A stretch of 64,000 nt of DNA from JACJVV01 sp047602755 (GCA_047602755.1 JBLKOM010000006.1:1-64000); one strand, 5' to 3'. Counted from the first letter of the stretch, positions 44,477 to 53,464 are shown. The notes: generated by a model from the letters alone, not told the origin. Numbers and translations are program-made.

Positions 44477-45934
44477 TTATGCTTTAAACAAATAGATTAA
44501 TAATCCAACAATTCCTGCCAATAATAATACAATCAATAGCACTAATAATACTACATAAATCATTGTATTATCTGAATCAGGATCTGCATCTACTGTAGAT
44601 GTTTGGTTTGTAGGTGTTGTTATAATTTCACCTGCAGTTTGATTCTGTTGCGGACCAAATGGATTTATTACAACAGTTCCATCAGTTGATGTGCTTGGCT
44701 GTGATGGCTGAGTTGGTTGTGTTGGCTTAGGCTCTTCCACTGGTTCAGGATCACAATCTGGCACTGTTATCTGAATTGTTTTTGAGTCTGTTAAATCTGA
44801 TCCTCTACTATATGCATTAGCAATAATAGTATATGTTCCTGGTCTTACTGATTCTGGAATTACTAAATCAGAGAATTTTCTCTCTGTAAAAGTACTATCT
44901 AAATCAATATTTCTAAATTCAACAGGAGATAAACCAATTGATGAAGGAACGATTTCAATTCTAGCATTTCTATCTCTTAGCATACCGGTATTTTTATACT
45001 CAACAGTTGCTCTTACTAATCTATCTTCACATGTTATGAATGAAGGGTTTAGTGTAAAACGGCTTATTGCAATTTCATAGTTTTCTCTTACTACATTAAA
45101 CTGTACAGTAAACTCATCAGCAAAGATAGCACCATGATCATCTATTGCTATTGCGCTGATTCTACATGAATATAATCCTCTTGCAATATCATCTTCATCA
45201 AATTCTAATTCAAATGATACTAAGTCAGTCATTGCCTCACTTAAATAAGTATTTTCTGAATCATAGTCTAGGAATATATCTGAATCACAATCAATATCGA
45301 TATCAACATCCATTCCAACGTAATCAGTTCTTCTATAATTATTTCGCATGTATAAATTTAAATCCATAATTGTACCTGCTCTAATATCTCTAAATCTGTC
45401 AGTTTCTCTGGTTATTGAACGTGATATATCATCATATGTTACTTCAATACGTGTTATTTCGAATAGATTTCTTCTTTGCATAAATACTGACTCAGAATGA
45501 GACCAATCACCAACAGTACATGTTATATTTGCAACAAGTTGTGATTCTTCAATTAAACTATTTGGATTAACTGCATTAAGATTTGCAGGTAGTCTTGCTC
45601 TAACTTCAATATTATGAGCAGTATCTGAACTTACAGTATAAGTTCCTGTTGAATTACCGCCAAAAGTAATATTTAAATTATTGTCACTAGCAGCATTTAT
45701 GTTATTATTAAAATTGGAAACATCGTGTACAACATTACATGTCATTAAACCATCTTGTTCTGGTTCAAGTGTAAAACTTCTTGTTTGATATAAATCATGA
45801 TTAGAAGTTGTAGTATGACTTGGATTTGATACTCTATCATTTGTACCAGTTCCACCAAAACTAACTGCACTAACTCCTAATGCAAGAACTAATAACATAA
45901 CCATTGCTATCATACTAAGCATAATTTTTTTCAT
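44477..45934 (-). CDS. Cell-surface protein, paralogue of 42093-43475
   Basis: 485 residues: signal peptide (SMIAMVMLLVLALGVSAVS), N-terminal beta domain ending in HSESVFMQRRNLFEITRIEV, a CARDB-like domain (FITCEDRLVRATVEYKNTGM), a Pro/Gln/Thr stalk (EEPKPTQPTQPSQPSTS), and a C-terminal membrane helix (MIYVVLLVLLIVLLLAGIVG). The ATG is preceded by GGGGGTACTAAA. It shares architecture with the protein across taw3. S-layer-associated or adhesive role inferred. Confidence 0.75.
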   Translation of the reverse strand: MKKIMLSMIAMVMLLVLALGVSAVSFGGTGTNDRVSNPSHTTTSNHDLYQTRSFTLEPEQDGLMTCNVVHDVSNFNNNINAASDNNLNITFGGNSTGTYTVSSDTAHNIEVRARLPANLNAVNPNSLIEESQLVANITCTVGDWSHSESVFMQRRNLFEITRIEVTYDDISRSITRETDRFRDIRAGTIMDLNLYMRNNYRRTDYVGMDVDIDIDCDSDIFLDYDSENTYLSEAMTDLVSFELEFDEDDIARGLYSCRISAIAIDDHGAIFADEFTVQFNVVRENYEIAISRFTLNPSFITCEDRLVRATVEYKNTGMLRDRNARIEIVPSSIGLSPVEFRNIDLDSTFTERKFSDLVIPESVRPGTYTIIANAYSRGSDLTDSKTIQITVPDCDPEPVEEPKPTQPTQPSQPSTSTDGTVVINPFGPQQNQTAGEIITTPTNQTSTVDADPDSDNTMIYVVLLVLLIVLLLAGIVGLLIYLFKA

Positions 45935-46196
45935 TTTAGTACCCCCATGGAAATATAAAATACTAGTTTAAATTTACTAGTTATTATCTGATAGTAGTAT
46001 CACACTATTTTTAAAGATTTGTATAATATAGTATATACAAAAATATAATTTAATATCAGATATAAGAACAAATGTCAGAACATTTATATATAATATGGAT
46101 TTAAAATACATAGATTAATGAATTCATATGATGATTTCATTTTATAATCACATTACATCATATTGATTTCAAGCAAAAAAATGAGGTGAAATAACA

Positions 46197-46574
46197 ATGC
46201 TTGATGAACCAAAATATTGGATAAGTCTAATCACAGGATTAATTGCAGCATTCTTAAGTGGAGTACCATTACTTAATTTATTAGGATGGTTAGAATGGAC
46301 ATTACCATTCCAATTAGGAAGTAGTATTTTGCTATGGGTTGTTGCAGCAACAGGTGCATATCTTTTAATTGACAGCTTCATAAGTGAAGATGACTTTATG
46401 ATGTGGCTATTAGCAGGTACAGCATTTATAATATTAGCAATTGCAATGATTCAAATATTATACAGATTTGACATAATTGGATTTGGAATTCCATTTTTAG
46501 ATTTAATCGTATTACAAGTTCTATTTTTTATAGAAGGAATAGGTTTAATAATTGCAGCGTTTGGAAATAAATAA
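46197..46574 (+). CDS. Small polytopic membrane protein
   Basis: 125 residues with four predicted membrane helices: WISLITGLIAAFLSGVPLL, SSILLWVVAATGAYLLID, MWLLAGTAFIILAIAMIQIL and VLQVLFFIEGIGLIIAAFG. No recognised family. ATG preceded by GAGGTGAAA, a good ribosome-binding site, after a ~100-bp leader. Confidence 0.65.
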   Translation: MLDEPKYWISLITGLIAAFLSGVPLLNLLGWLEWTLPFQLGSSILLWVVAATGAYLLIDSFISEDDFMMWLLAGTAFIILAIAMIQILYRFDIIGFGIPFLDLIVLQVLFFIEGIGLIIAAFGNK

Positions 46575-46681
46575 TAATATCTACTTTTTCTTTTTTTATT
46601 AAATTATTTATATTTTTTACAAAGAAAAAGATTAATTCTGATTATTTGTTATAAAAATAATATTTAAACAAGAAAATAAAA

Positions 46682-46927
46682 TTATTTTTCAGCAACTGCT
46701 GCTTTAAGTTGTTTGGTTTTCTGACCAGGCATTGGCCTTTTAATAGTTAAAGGTATCATACCAGAATCGAATTCTTTAGTTGCAATTTTTATAGGATTGT
46801 ATCCAATTTTTTCTAAGTCTTCTTTACTCATCTCTATCATTAATGGAGCTCCCATACTAATTTGTAAAGCTCGTGATCCAATCATTCTAGCTTTTTCATA
46901 TTTTGTATATTTAATTTGATCTTCCAT
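46682..46927 (-). CDS. rpoK: DNA-directed RNA polymerase subunit K (Rpb6/omega)
   Basis: 81 residues from ATG 46927; the longer frame adds a hydrophobic non-conserved N-terminus and lies over the TATA box. YTKYEKARMIGSRALQISMGAP is the family signature (two segments, residues ~6-28), then IATKEFDSGMIPLTIKRPMP. It is an assembly subunit of archaeal RNA polymerase. The exosome operon lies upstream on the same strand but rpoK has its own TTTATAAA box. Confidence 0.95.
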   Translation of the reverse strand: MEDQIKYTKYEKARMIGSRALQISMGAPLMIEMSKEDLEKIGYNPIKIATKEFDSGMIPLTIKRPMPGQKTKQLKAAVAEK

Positions 46928-46949
46928 ATGTTTGAGGGGTTTTGATTTG

Positions 46950-46957
46950 TTTATAAA
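46950..46957 (-). promoter_or_regulatory. TATA box for leaderless rpoK
   Basis: TTTATAAA 23 bp before ATG 46927; decides the start of rpoK. Confidence 0.75.
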
Positions 46958-47118
46958 TGTTTTGTAAAAGAAAAGAATAATAGAAAAAAAATAATTATTA
47001 ATTAATTGCAAACTATTAATTAAAAAATTTTTAAAATTAATTTAATCATATATTAAAGAAAATAAAACAAGTATTAAAATAAAATAATTATAAAAAAAAT
47101 AAAAATAAAACAGTTAAT

Positions 47119-47901
47119 CTATAACTTTTTTCTTATTTCAGCAGCAGTTCTTAGACCAAGATCTAGCATAGCTTCAATTTCTTCAATAGTCAATGGTCCA
47201 TCACCACCTTTTTGTAAAGCGCATAATTCACCATTATCAATAGATGCTATACTTAATCTTGTATCAATTGCTTTTTCTTCTTCAGATGTTGGATCAACTA
47301 ATAATGTATCGCCAATCTTACAAATAGTTATTCCAATAGGTAATTTTTCTAATGGTAAACTTTCATCTGTTTTTTCTTTGTAATTAATTATTAATCTGTC
47401 GTCAACTTTTTCCAATTTTGGTAATTTAGCATTTTTTAAAGCTGCTAATGCTGCAATTGAACAAGCATCAAAAAGATTTCCTGACGCATTTATTGGACAA
47501 ATATCAACAATTATTCCCCATGCATGCTTTCCTTCTTCAATGCACAATTTCTTAATATCAACTGCTTTACTTTCACGAATTCCACGATCAGTTACACGGG
47601 CTAATTCAATAGAATCAATTGAAGGTGGTCCTGACTCAAATTCTGGATTTGACATCGGAAGTAATTCAACATTTACCATGAAATTACCTTGATCAGGTGT
47701 GTCTGGATATGGTGTTTCAATTGCCATTTTAACTCCAGCTATAACTACAGTATCACCAATAGTAACTTTTGCTGAACCTTCAGCTGTAGCAACTACACCA
47801 GTTTCAATAGTTATGTCTCTATATTCATCAGGTTTTCTACCGTCTGCTCTAATTCCTTGCTTTATAGAATTTAATAGGTGAGTTCTATTATCTTCATTCA
47901 T
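47119..47901 (-). CDS. rrp42: Exosome subunit Rrp42
   Basis: 260 residues from ATG 47901, chosen because GGGTGAT lies five nt before it; upstream in-frame GTG 47910 and ATG 47907 are alternatives. RNase PH fold: GIRADGRKPDEYRDITIETG, GVKMAIETPYPDTPDQGNF, LELARVTDRGIRES-like segment and LDLGLRTAAEIRKKL. Rrp42 is the inactive partner of Rrp41 in the hexameric ring of the archaeal exosome. Its 5' end overlaps rrp41 by 8 bp. Confidence 0.95.
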   Translation of the reverse strand: MNEDNRTHLLNSIKQGIRADGRKPDEYRDITIETGVVATAEGSAKVTIGDTVVIAGVKMAIETPYPDTPDQGNFMVNVELLPMSNPEFESGPPSIDSIELARVTDRGIRESKAVDIKKLCIEEGKHAWGIIVDICPINASGNLFDACSIAALAALKNAKLPKLEKVDDRLIINYKEKTDESLPLEKLPIGITICKIGDTLLVDPTSEEEKAIDTRLSIASIDNGELCALQKGGDGPLTIEEIEAMLDLGLRTAAEIRKKL

Positions 47902-48607
47902 TTGCATCACCCTTGTATTTTTCTTTTAATGCTTTTATTTGTGCTTCATGTATCTGCTTTGATGCATCAATTCCTAATTTTATAGCTTTTAATAAAATTT
48001 CTTTTGATATTTCTCCATCCATTTGCAATAATGAAACTTCTTTTGAATTATTTAATACTGCAATTGGTATATCAGCTACTGGTGCATCATGAAATGCTTC
48101 TTCTTCGTAGCTTAGATCAACTAATACACTATCACCTATTCTTCCAACTGCTATTGCTGAGACCATATCTTTCATTGGTAGACCAGCATCTGCTAATGCA
48201 ATAGCTGCTGCACAAATTCCTGCACATCTGCTACCTGCATCAGTTTGAGGAAGTTCAATGAACACATCAACTACTGCATTCGGAAATTCTGTTAAATCTA
48301 AAACTGGTAAAAGTGCTTTTTCAGTTACCATTGATATTTCTTTTGCTCTTCTGTTTTGTCCTGGCCTAACACGATCACCTGAACCGGAGAAAGGCATCAT
48401 ATTATAATTACACCTTAAAATACCAGTTGATGGATTCTGCATAAATTTTGGATACAAATCCCTTGGACCATAAACTGCTGCATATGCTTCAGTTTTTCCA
48501 ATTTTAAACCATGCTGAACCATCAGCATTTTTTATAACACCAGCTTTAGCTTGGATTGGTCGTGTCTGATCAAATTTTCTTTTGTCAAATCTTTCTTCAT
48601 AAACCAT
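47894..48607 (-). CDS. rrp41: Exosome catalytic subunit Rrp41
   Basis: 237 residues from ATG 48607, preceded by AGGTGA that includes the stop of rrp4; a GTG at 48616 would overlap. RNase PH fold with RPIQAKAGVIKNADGSAW, AAVYGPRDLYPK, FSGSGDRVRPGQNRR and the phosphate/active-site LPQTDAGSRCAGI (catalytic Asp region AVGRIGDSVLVDL). It phosphorolytically degrades RNA 3'-5' and can also add tails. Confidence 0.96.
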   Translation of the reverse strand: MVYEERFDKRKFDQTRPIQAKAGVIKNADGSAWFKIGKTEAYAAVYGPRDLYPKFMQNPSTGILRCNYNMMPFSGSGDRVRPGQNRRAKEISMVTEKALLPVLDLTEFPNAVVDVFIELPQTDAGSRCAGICAAAIALADAGLPMKDMVSAIAVGRIGDSVLVDLSYEEEAFHDAPVADIPIAVLNNSKEVSLLQMDGEISKEILLKAIKLGIDASKQIHEAQIKALKEKYKGDANE

Positions 48608-48612
48608 TATAC

Positions 48613-49461
48613 TCACCTATAATTTCTGGAATTTCTATTATAATTCCTATTATCATTTCGATTATTTCTATAGTTATTCCTATTTCCATTCATGTTTTCA
48701 TTATTACTTGAATTTGTTTCATCAAAGCCTTTATTATCTGACTCTGATTCAGTTCTTTCAGGAATCTCAACTTTATTTCCAGTTTCAGCTTCTAAAAATT
48801 CTTTAATCTTTTCAGTTAATCCTGAAATATGTGAATTATTTGAGATCATGTTTATTGCTTTAGTTGCAATAACTTCATCTTTAGGTTCACCATTTAACCA
48901 GATAACTCCATTTTGTCCTACAAGAATTTTTGTGTTTGTAGCATTTTTTATCATTGAAACCATACTACCATGTTTTCCAATTATTCTTGGAACTTTATGT
49001 GAATTAACTTTTAGAACCTGTCCACCAACAAGTTTTCTTAATCCTGGACCACGCATACTTAAATCTACTAATTTTTGCGATGTAACATTAGATACATTCA
49101 CCATAATATAATCGCCTAAATTGTAATATTTAGTAAGGTCCGCTCCTCGTGCTACAAATTCACTTGTACCATCTTTTAATGATAGCATTCCTGAATATGC
49201 AGAATTTAAGTCTATTCTCCAACCACTTACTAACACATCAATCACTCTTCCAATAATTGTGTCCCCTCTTTTTGGAGAATATGCACCAGTTAATGGTATT
49301 ATTTTTATAACTTTACCACTTATATTAACAAGACCAAGTCTTGATGAATATACACTTTCTCCCTCACGATATGTTCCATAACTAGGAACACAATCCATTC
49401 CATTTGCTAACAATTCTCCTGGAACTGCAACATTTTTGTCTTCTACTAATATTTCTCCCAT
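48613..49461 (-). CDS. rrp4: Exosome RNA-binding cap subunit Rrp4
   Basis: 282 residues: N-terminal beta domain (VAVPGELLANGMDCVPSYGT), S1 domain (GDTIIGRVIDVLVSGWRIDL), KH domain with PRIIGKHGSMVSMI. The tail of about 60 residues is Glu/Asn/Arg-rich (NRNNYRNNRNDNRNYNRNSR) and longer than in most archaea; it probably adds RNA affinity. SD AGGTGA overlaps the psmA stop codon, giving coupled translation. Confidence 0.95.
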   Translation of the reverse strand: MGEILVEDKNVAVPGELLANGMDCVPSYGTYREGESVYSSRLGLVNISGKVIKIIPLTGAYSPKRGDTIIGRVIDVLVSGWRIDLNSAYSGMLSLKDGTSEFVARGADLTKYYNLGDYIMVNVSNVTSQKLVDLSMRGPGLRKLVGGQVLKVNSHKVPRIIGKHGSMVSMIKNATNTKILVGQNGVIWLNGEPKDEVIATKAINMISNNSHISGLTEKIKEFLEAETGNKVEIPERTESESDNKGFDETNSSNNENMNGNRNNYRNNRNDNRNYNRNSRNYR

Positions 49462-49468
49462 TTTTTAC

Positions 49469-50188
49469 TCACCTTAATTTCTTAATTTCATCAGTTTTCA
49501 TTCTTGTAAATTTTTTATTATCACTTTTGATATATACTATATCAAGTCGATCTGAACTAAAATCTTTATCAAGAAACTTTTTCAATAAATCAACAGAAAG
49601 TTTTATTGCTTCATTTATTGTTATTTGATCATTATATTTTTTATGAAGCTCCTCTAAAATATCTGTTTCACCTTCTCCAATAACAGTTGCTTTATATTGA
49701 AAATAAATACCTGTTGGATCTGTACCATAAAGTTTTGGACCATCTTTATCGACACCACCAATAAGCATAGAAACTCCAAATGGTCTTAAACCGCCAGATT
49801 GAGTTGTTATTTGCTTAAGTGAACATAATTCTTTAACAACAGAAGCTGTATCAACTGGAGAATCATAAGTTAAACGATTTTGTTGAGCTATTAATTGAGC
49901 TCTTTCAACTAATACACGAGCATCACTGATTATACCAGCAGCAGATGTTGCTATATGCTCATCAATTTCCCACACTTTTTCAACAGATTCTGGAATTATT
50001 AATGGATCAACTATACGCTTATCAGCAATTAGCATTATACCATCTTTACATACAATTCCGATTGAAGTTGACCCCTGTTTTACTGTTTTTTTTGCATATT
50101 CTACTTGCAAAAGTCTACCGTCAGGACTGAACATAGTGATTGCACGATCATATCCCATTTGTTGATGCATCATTGAATTAGGTTGCAT
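49469..50188 (-). CDS. psmA: Proteasome subunit alpha
   Basis: 239 residues with the alpha-type signature YDRAITMFSPDGRLLQVEYA near the N-terminus, then SIGIVCKDGIMLIADKR, SAAGIISDARVLVERAQ and GPKLYGTDPTG. It forms the outer rings and gate of the 20S proteasome; the beta subunit is not in this window. A near-perfect SD (AAGGAGGTC) precedes the ATG. Gene order rnp2-psmA-rrp4 follows the archaeal exosome superoperon. Confidence 0.96.
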   Translation of the reverse strand: MQPNSMMHQQMGYDRAITMFSPDGRLLQVEYAKKTVKQGSTSIGIVCKDGIMLIADKRIVDPLIIPESVEKVWEIDEHIATSAAGIISDARVLVERAQLIAQQNRLTYDSPVDTASVVKELCSLKQITTQSGGLRPFGVSMLIGGVDKDGPKLYGTDPTGIYFQYKATVIGEGETDILEELHKKYNDQITINEAIKLSVDLLKKFLDKDFSSDRLDIVYIKSDNKKFTRMKTDEIKKLR

Positions 50189-50201
50189 TTTTTTGACCTC
50201 C

Positions 50202-50552
50202 TTATTTCATAAACTTTTCTTTTACTTTTTTGAGTATCCCTGAGACACCTTTAACAATAATATTAACCTCAATGCCATCTATTTTTGTAATCATCATAAG
50301 TGATACTTTTAAATGATCAACATAACGATTGTTAATCCTTAATATACCACAATTAATTGATGAATCATATTGGTTTTTTAATATAATTAAACCTGCTTTG
50401 CTGAAAGAAAGAATTCCCATAAATTTTAAACAACTTTCTTGAATTTCTTTGAATACTCTTTCTTGATTAATAGGTGATTTAGCAATTACACTGAAAACAA
50501 CATAACGCTTTTTCTCCTTTAAGCTAGGCCTTATTGGCTTTAACTTTAGCAT
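50202..50552 (-). CDS. rnp2: RNase P protein component 2 (Pop5)
   Basis: 116 residues: MLKLKPIRPSLKEKKRYVVF start, CGILRINNRYVDHLKVSLMM and GIEVNIIVKGVSGILKK, as in archaeal Pop5. It binds the catalytic RNase P RNA with Rpp30 and helps process tRNA 5' ends. First gene of the operon running to rrp42. Confidence 0.92.
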   Translation of the reverse strand: MLKLKPIRPSLKEKKRYVVFSVIAKSPINQERVFKEIQESCLKFMGILSFSKAGLIILKNQYDSSINCGILRINNRYVDHLKVSLMMITKIDGIEVNIIVKGVSGILKKVKEKFMK

Positions 50553-50671
50553 TTTAAACAGTTTTTAATCAACTGAGAATGAAACTTTCTTGCTTCCTTC
50601 TCTCTCTTTCGTACTTGAAGAAGGATATGATATTTAAAAAAGTTGCGGAAAATCAATATTAACTAAATAGA

Positions 50672-51262
50672 TTAATTATTACTATTTACAGCGGAAGCAG
50701 TAGAGGAAGCAGTAGAGGAAGCAGTAGAGGAAGCAGTAGAGGAAGCAGAAAAAGAGTCATCACATAAATTCAGATAATTCAATTTCATACTTTTTGGGAG
50801 TAAACATGGAGGTGCTTCCCTCCATATGCCATCGGGACGTATATAAAATATATTATTAATAACATAAAGTGAATTTTTTCGTAATTTTCTCGAGTAATAA
50901 GAAATTCGAGCATCATTATCAGCAATTACTAATATATCTGGATAATCGGGATGGAATTGTTGTAGCGTTAAATCAATAAAAACTCTACTATCAGGATCAT
51001 AGCATAAATTATGCTCAATTTGATCAAAACTGGGTTGAACATTAATTTTTTTTTCAATAACCTTTGAACGATATTCATCACTAAATTTTCCTTGGAAAAC
51101 TGCTGAAACAATAAGAAAATCATGTATTTCTCTAAGATAATTACTTGAATCAAAACAACATTCAAATGGGAATTCAGGTAATTGCTCTTTTAAAAAAGGA
51201 ATGTGTTCTCTTAGCCTTGATTCTAAATTATGATTTCTTATTTGATTTGAACGTTTTTTCAT
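50672..51262 (-). CDS. Hypothetical protein with Cys-His-Asp motif and Ser/Thr/Ala repeat tail
   Basis: 196 residues. FECCFDSSNYLREI (Cys35/36), QIEHNLCYDPDSRVFIDLTLQQF (His84, Asp97; residues 81-103 in two segments) have the order and wording of papain/transglutaminase-like thiol enzymes, in which 'H...iDlTxxQF' follows a Cys-Ser helix. This is a weak inference from pattern. The C-terminus is four tandem SSTA units encoded by a 15-bp repeat (50695-50750). No signal peptide or membrane segment. Neighbours: rnp2 upstream operon and the S26-peptidase cluster. Confidence 0.5.
   Translation of the reverse strand: MKKRSNQIRNHNLESRLREHIPFLKEQLPEFPFECCFDSSNYLREIHDFLIVSAVFQGKFSDEYRSKVIEKKINVQPSFDQIEHNLCYDPDSRVFIDLTLQQFHPDYPDILVIADNDARISYYSRKLRKNSLYVINNIFYIRPDGIWREAPPCLLPKSMKLNYLNLCDDSFSASSTASSTASSTASSTASAVNSNN
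50695..50750. repeat. 15-bp tandem repeat (GGAAGCAGTAGA unit family)
   Basis: About four near-identical copies of ggaagcagtagagga-phase units in frame at the 3' end of the hypothetical gene, giving repeated Ser-Thr-Ala-Ser. Slippage-prone. Confidence 0.75.
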
Positions 51263-51363
51263 ATTTGATAAGAGTAATGTATTTCTTTTATAGTTTATTG
51301 TTGTTACTTATTAGTGGTTAAAAAACGAAAGATTTATATAGTTGCTATATTCTAATATTTTTA

Positions 51364-51370
51364 GGGGGAT
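51364..51370 (+). promoter_or_regulatory. GGGGG-type ribosome-binding site
   Basis: GGGGGAT five nt before TTG 51375. A TATA-like tttatata near 51332 lies ~30 bp upstream. Confidence 0.55.
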
Positions 51371-51374
51371 TTAA

Positions 51375-51455
51375 TTGAAAACTATAGAAAAAATACCATT
51401 TGAAATTATTGGCTCAGTTACAAAAACAAAAGCTAATCTTGAGGAAGAACAATGA
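51375..51455 (+). CDS. 26-residue leader ORF coupled to the S26 peptidase-like gene
   Basis: Starts at TTG with GGGGGAT upstream and reads MKTIEKIPFEIIGS then VTKTKANLEEEQ, ending in TGA that overlaps the next ATG as ATGA. No other start explains the ribosome-binding site, and the 4-bp overlap is the usual form of translational coupling. It may be a small protein or a coupling leader. Too short for homology judgement. Confidence 0.55.
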   Translation: MKTIEKIPFEIIGSVTKTKANLEEEQ

Positions 51456-51940
51456 AACATCTTATTTTAGTTATAATTATATTTTCATTGGGTTGGCTTA
51501 GTAATGATTTGGTTAGTGATTTCAATCTTGAAAGACCAAGTACTATTACAGGGCAAACTGTATTAGCATATGGTATCGATAGGCCTTCACCAAGTGATAT
51601 TATACCTGAGAGTAAAATTCATGTTTTGAGTGATAGAATAATTATCGAAGTTGATAATCCTCAATGGGCAAGATTCACAAATACGAAAAGTATGGATCCT
51701 GTATTAGATGTTGGAGCAAATGCACTTCAAATAGTACCAACAAGTACCGAACAAATTCATGTTGGTGATATTATTAGTTTTAAAACAAGATCAGGAGTTA
51801 TAATACATAGAGTAATTGAGATAGGAGAAGATGAAGATGGGTGGTATGCAATTACTAAAGGAGATAATAACCCTTTTCCAGATCCAGGCAAAGTAAGATT
51901 TAAAGATGTTACTAAATTATTGTTTGGGGTGATTTACTAA
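51452..51940 (+). CDS. Signal peptidase I-like (S26/S24 fold) membrane protein
   Basis: 162 residues. One N-terminal membrane segment (ILVIIIFSLGWLSNDL), ~60-residue extracellular linker, then TNTKSMDPVLDVGANAL with nucleophile Ser80, VGDIISFKTRSGVIIHRVIEIG with His119, and YAITKGDNN with Asp138. This is the archaeal Ser-His-Asp arrangement (S26B) that cleaves signal peptides. The non-canonical MDP after Ser (normally MxP) is fine. Following gene overlaps by one base (TAATG). A dedicated peptidase for the downstream lipoprotein is one possible reading. Confidence 0.75.
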   Translation: MKHLILVIIIFSLGWLSNDLVSDFNLERPSTITGQTVLAYGIDRPSPSDIIPESKIHVLSDRIIIEVDNPQWARFTNTKSMDPVLDVGANALQIVPTSTEQIHVGDIISFKTRSGVIIHRVIEIGEDEDGWYAITKGDNNPFPDPGKVRFKDVTKLLFGVIY

Positions 51941-52182
51941 TGGACTATAAATCATTATATAAAAGTGGAGCAGCTATTGTTGCTGCAGGACTATTAAATG
52001 GATGCATTACAACAAGTGGAAATACTAATAATAGGCCATGGGCAATGTATGAAGCAGCAAAAACAATACCTAGACAAGCACTAGCCATAGCAATTCATCC
52101 ACTTGAAATGGCTGGTCAACCACCAGAATATGTTTCAACTTCTCAAAAAGAACAAGAAAGATTTGAAGGTTTTTTTAAATAA
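51940..52182 (+). CDS. Small putative lipoprotein
   Basis: 80 residues: N-terminal hydrophobic stretch ending AGLLNGC, a lipobox-like motif with Cys at residue ~27, then a hydrophilic tail. ATG overlaps the stop of the peptidase-like gene (TAATG), so it is co-translated. No family recognised. Confidence 0.6.
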   Translation: MDYKSLYKSGAAIVAAGLLNGCITTSGNTNNRPWAMYEAAKTIPRQALAIAIHPLEMAGQPPEYVSTSQKEQERFEGFFK

Positions 52183-52219
52183 TAACTACAATAATAATAA
52201 TAATAATAATAATTGATAA

Positions 52220-53464
52220 TTAAAATCTTAATTTAACAGTTTTTATTGTTTTATCTGTAACATCTGATGCGATAAGTTTTCCTTTCTTAATTTTTAACTC
52301 TTCATTTTTTATAGGGATTTTATGAAATTTACCAAGCATAAAAGAACTAATAGTCTCAGATTCAAGTCCTTCAATTTTTACAGATGTTCTTTCTCTAATA
52401 TCTCGTAACGTTACATCACCATCAATTGTAAATTCTCTTTTACCGGTTTTTTTAATTAGATTTACATGAATATCATCTTCATCATAAATTTCGCCAACAA
52501 TTTCTTCAAGTAAATCTTCAATTGTTACAATTCCAGCCATACCACCAAATTCATCAACTACAACAGCCATTTGAACTTTTTTCATTTGCATTTCTTTAAA
52601 GAGATCATCCAATGGCTTAGAATCAGGGACAAACATTGGTTTAGAACTAATACTTAAGACTGATTGACTTAATTTATTTTTCTTTAAACTATTTAAGACA
52701 TCTCTAATATGAAAAATGCCTACAATATTATCAGGATTTTCTTTGTAAACAGGTACTCTTGAATAACCTTCATGTAAAAGGTCTTTTAATATTGATTTAA
52801 TTTTAGAATTAGAATTTATAGAATAAACTTTTACTCTAGGTGTCATGATTTCCTTTACTATTTTATCATCAAACTGAAATATTTTGTTTATTAAATGTTT
52901 CTCATAATGATCAATCCCACCTTCTTCACTTCCAACAGTAATCATAGTTTTTATTTCTTCTTCAGTTATTTTATCATCATTTGAATGTCCTGATGAAGCA
53001 ATTTTTGTTATAAAATCTAATAAATATATTACTGGAGTAAGAATAACACTTAATCCATAAATAATTCTTGCTGAGAGAGCAATATATTTTTCATAATTTC
53101 TATTTGCCCAAGTTTTTGGTATTATCTCTCCAAATATTAAAACCATAATTGTCATAAGACCAGTTATTATTCCAGCAATGGTAGCTTGACCAAATTCAAA
53201 ATTGTACAATAAAAAAAATTGTGTTCCAAATATAGTAGCTAATGAAGCTGCTGCTATATTTACAATATTATTTCCTATTAAAATTGTAGAAAGAAGTTTT
53301 CTAGGATTCTCTTTTAATTTCTGAACAATCAAATAATGTTTCTTTTTCTTTCTAATATATTCTTTATACTTGAATTTTCCTAGAGACATAAAAGCTATTT
53401 CAGCCCCTGAAAAGAATCCTGATAGCAATATCAGAAAAGCAAGGATTAATGATTGTATTATCAT
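52220..53464 (-). CDS. CNNM/CorC (HlyC) family membrane protein with CBS pair
   Basis: 414 residues: DUF21/CNNM membrane domain (LSGFFSGAEIAFMSL, IGNNIVNIAAASLATI, GEIIPKTWANR), a CBS pair (IMTPRVKVYSINSNSKI; VAVVVDEFGGMAGIVTIEDL) and a C-terminal CorC/HlyC domain (FTIDGDVTLRDIRE). The family transports Mg2+/Co2+ or Na+-coupled Mg2+. Order and length are those of YfjD/CorC-type proteins. Monocistronic, convergent with the lipoprotein gene. Confidence 0.9.
   Translation of the reverse strand: MIIQSLILAFLILLSGFFSGAEIAFMSLGKFKYKEYIRKKKKHYLIVQKLKENPRKLLSTILIGNNIVNIAAASLATIFGTQFFLLYNFEFGQATIAGIITGLMTIMVLIFGEIIPKTWANRNYEKYIALSARIIYGLSVILTPVIYLLDFITKIASSGHSNDDKITEEEIKTMITVGSEEGGIDHYEKHLINKIFQFDDKIVKEIMTPRVKVYSINSNSKIKSILKDLLHEGYSRVPVYKENPDNIVGIFHIRDVLNSLKKNKLSQSVLSISSKPMFVPDSKPLDDLFKEMQMKKVQMAVVVDEFGGMAGIVTIEDLLEEIVGEIYDEDDIHVNLIKKTGKREFTIDGDVTLRDIRERTSVKIEGLESETISSFMLGKFHKIPIKNEELKIKKGKLIASDVTDKTIKTVKLRF

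Noticed and set aside
46928..47011. Longer RpoK N-terminus
   Set aside because: Would cover the TATA box and add a non-conserved hydrophobic stretch.
50553..50671. Small RNA upstream of rnp2
   Set aside because: A pyrimidine-rich stretch looked RNA-like, but C and D boxes were in the wrong order and no stable fold was found.
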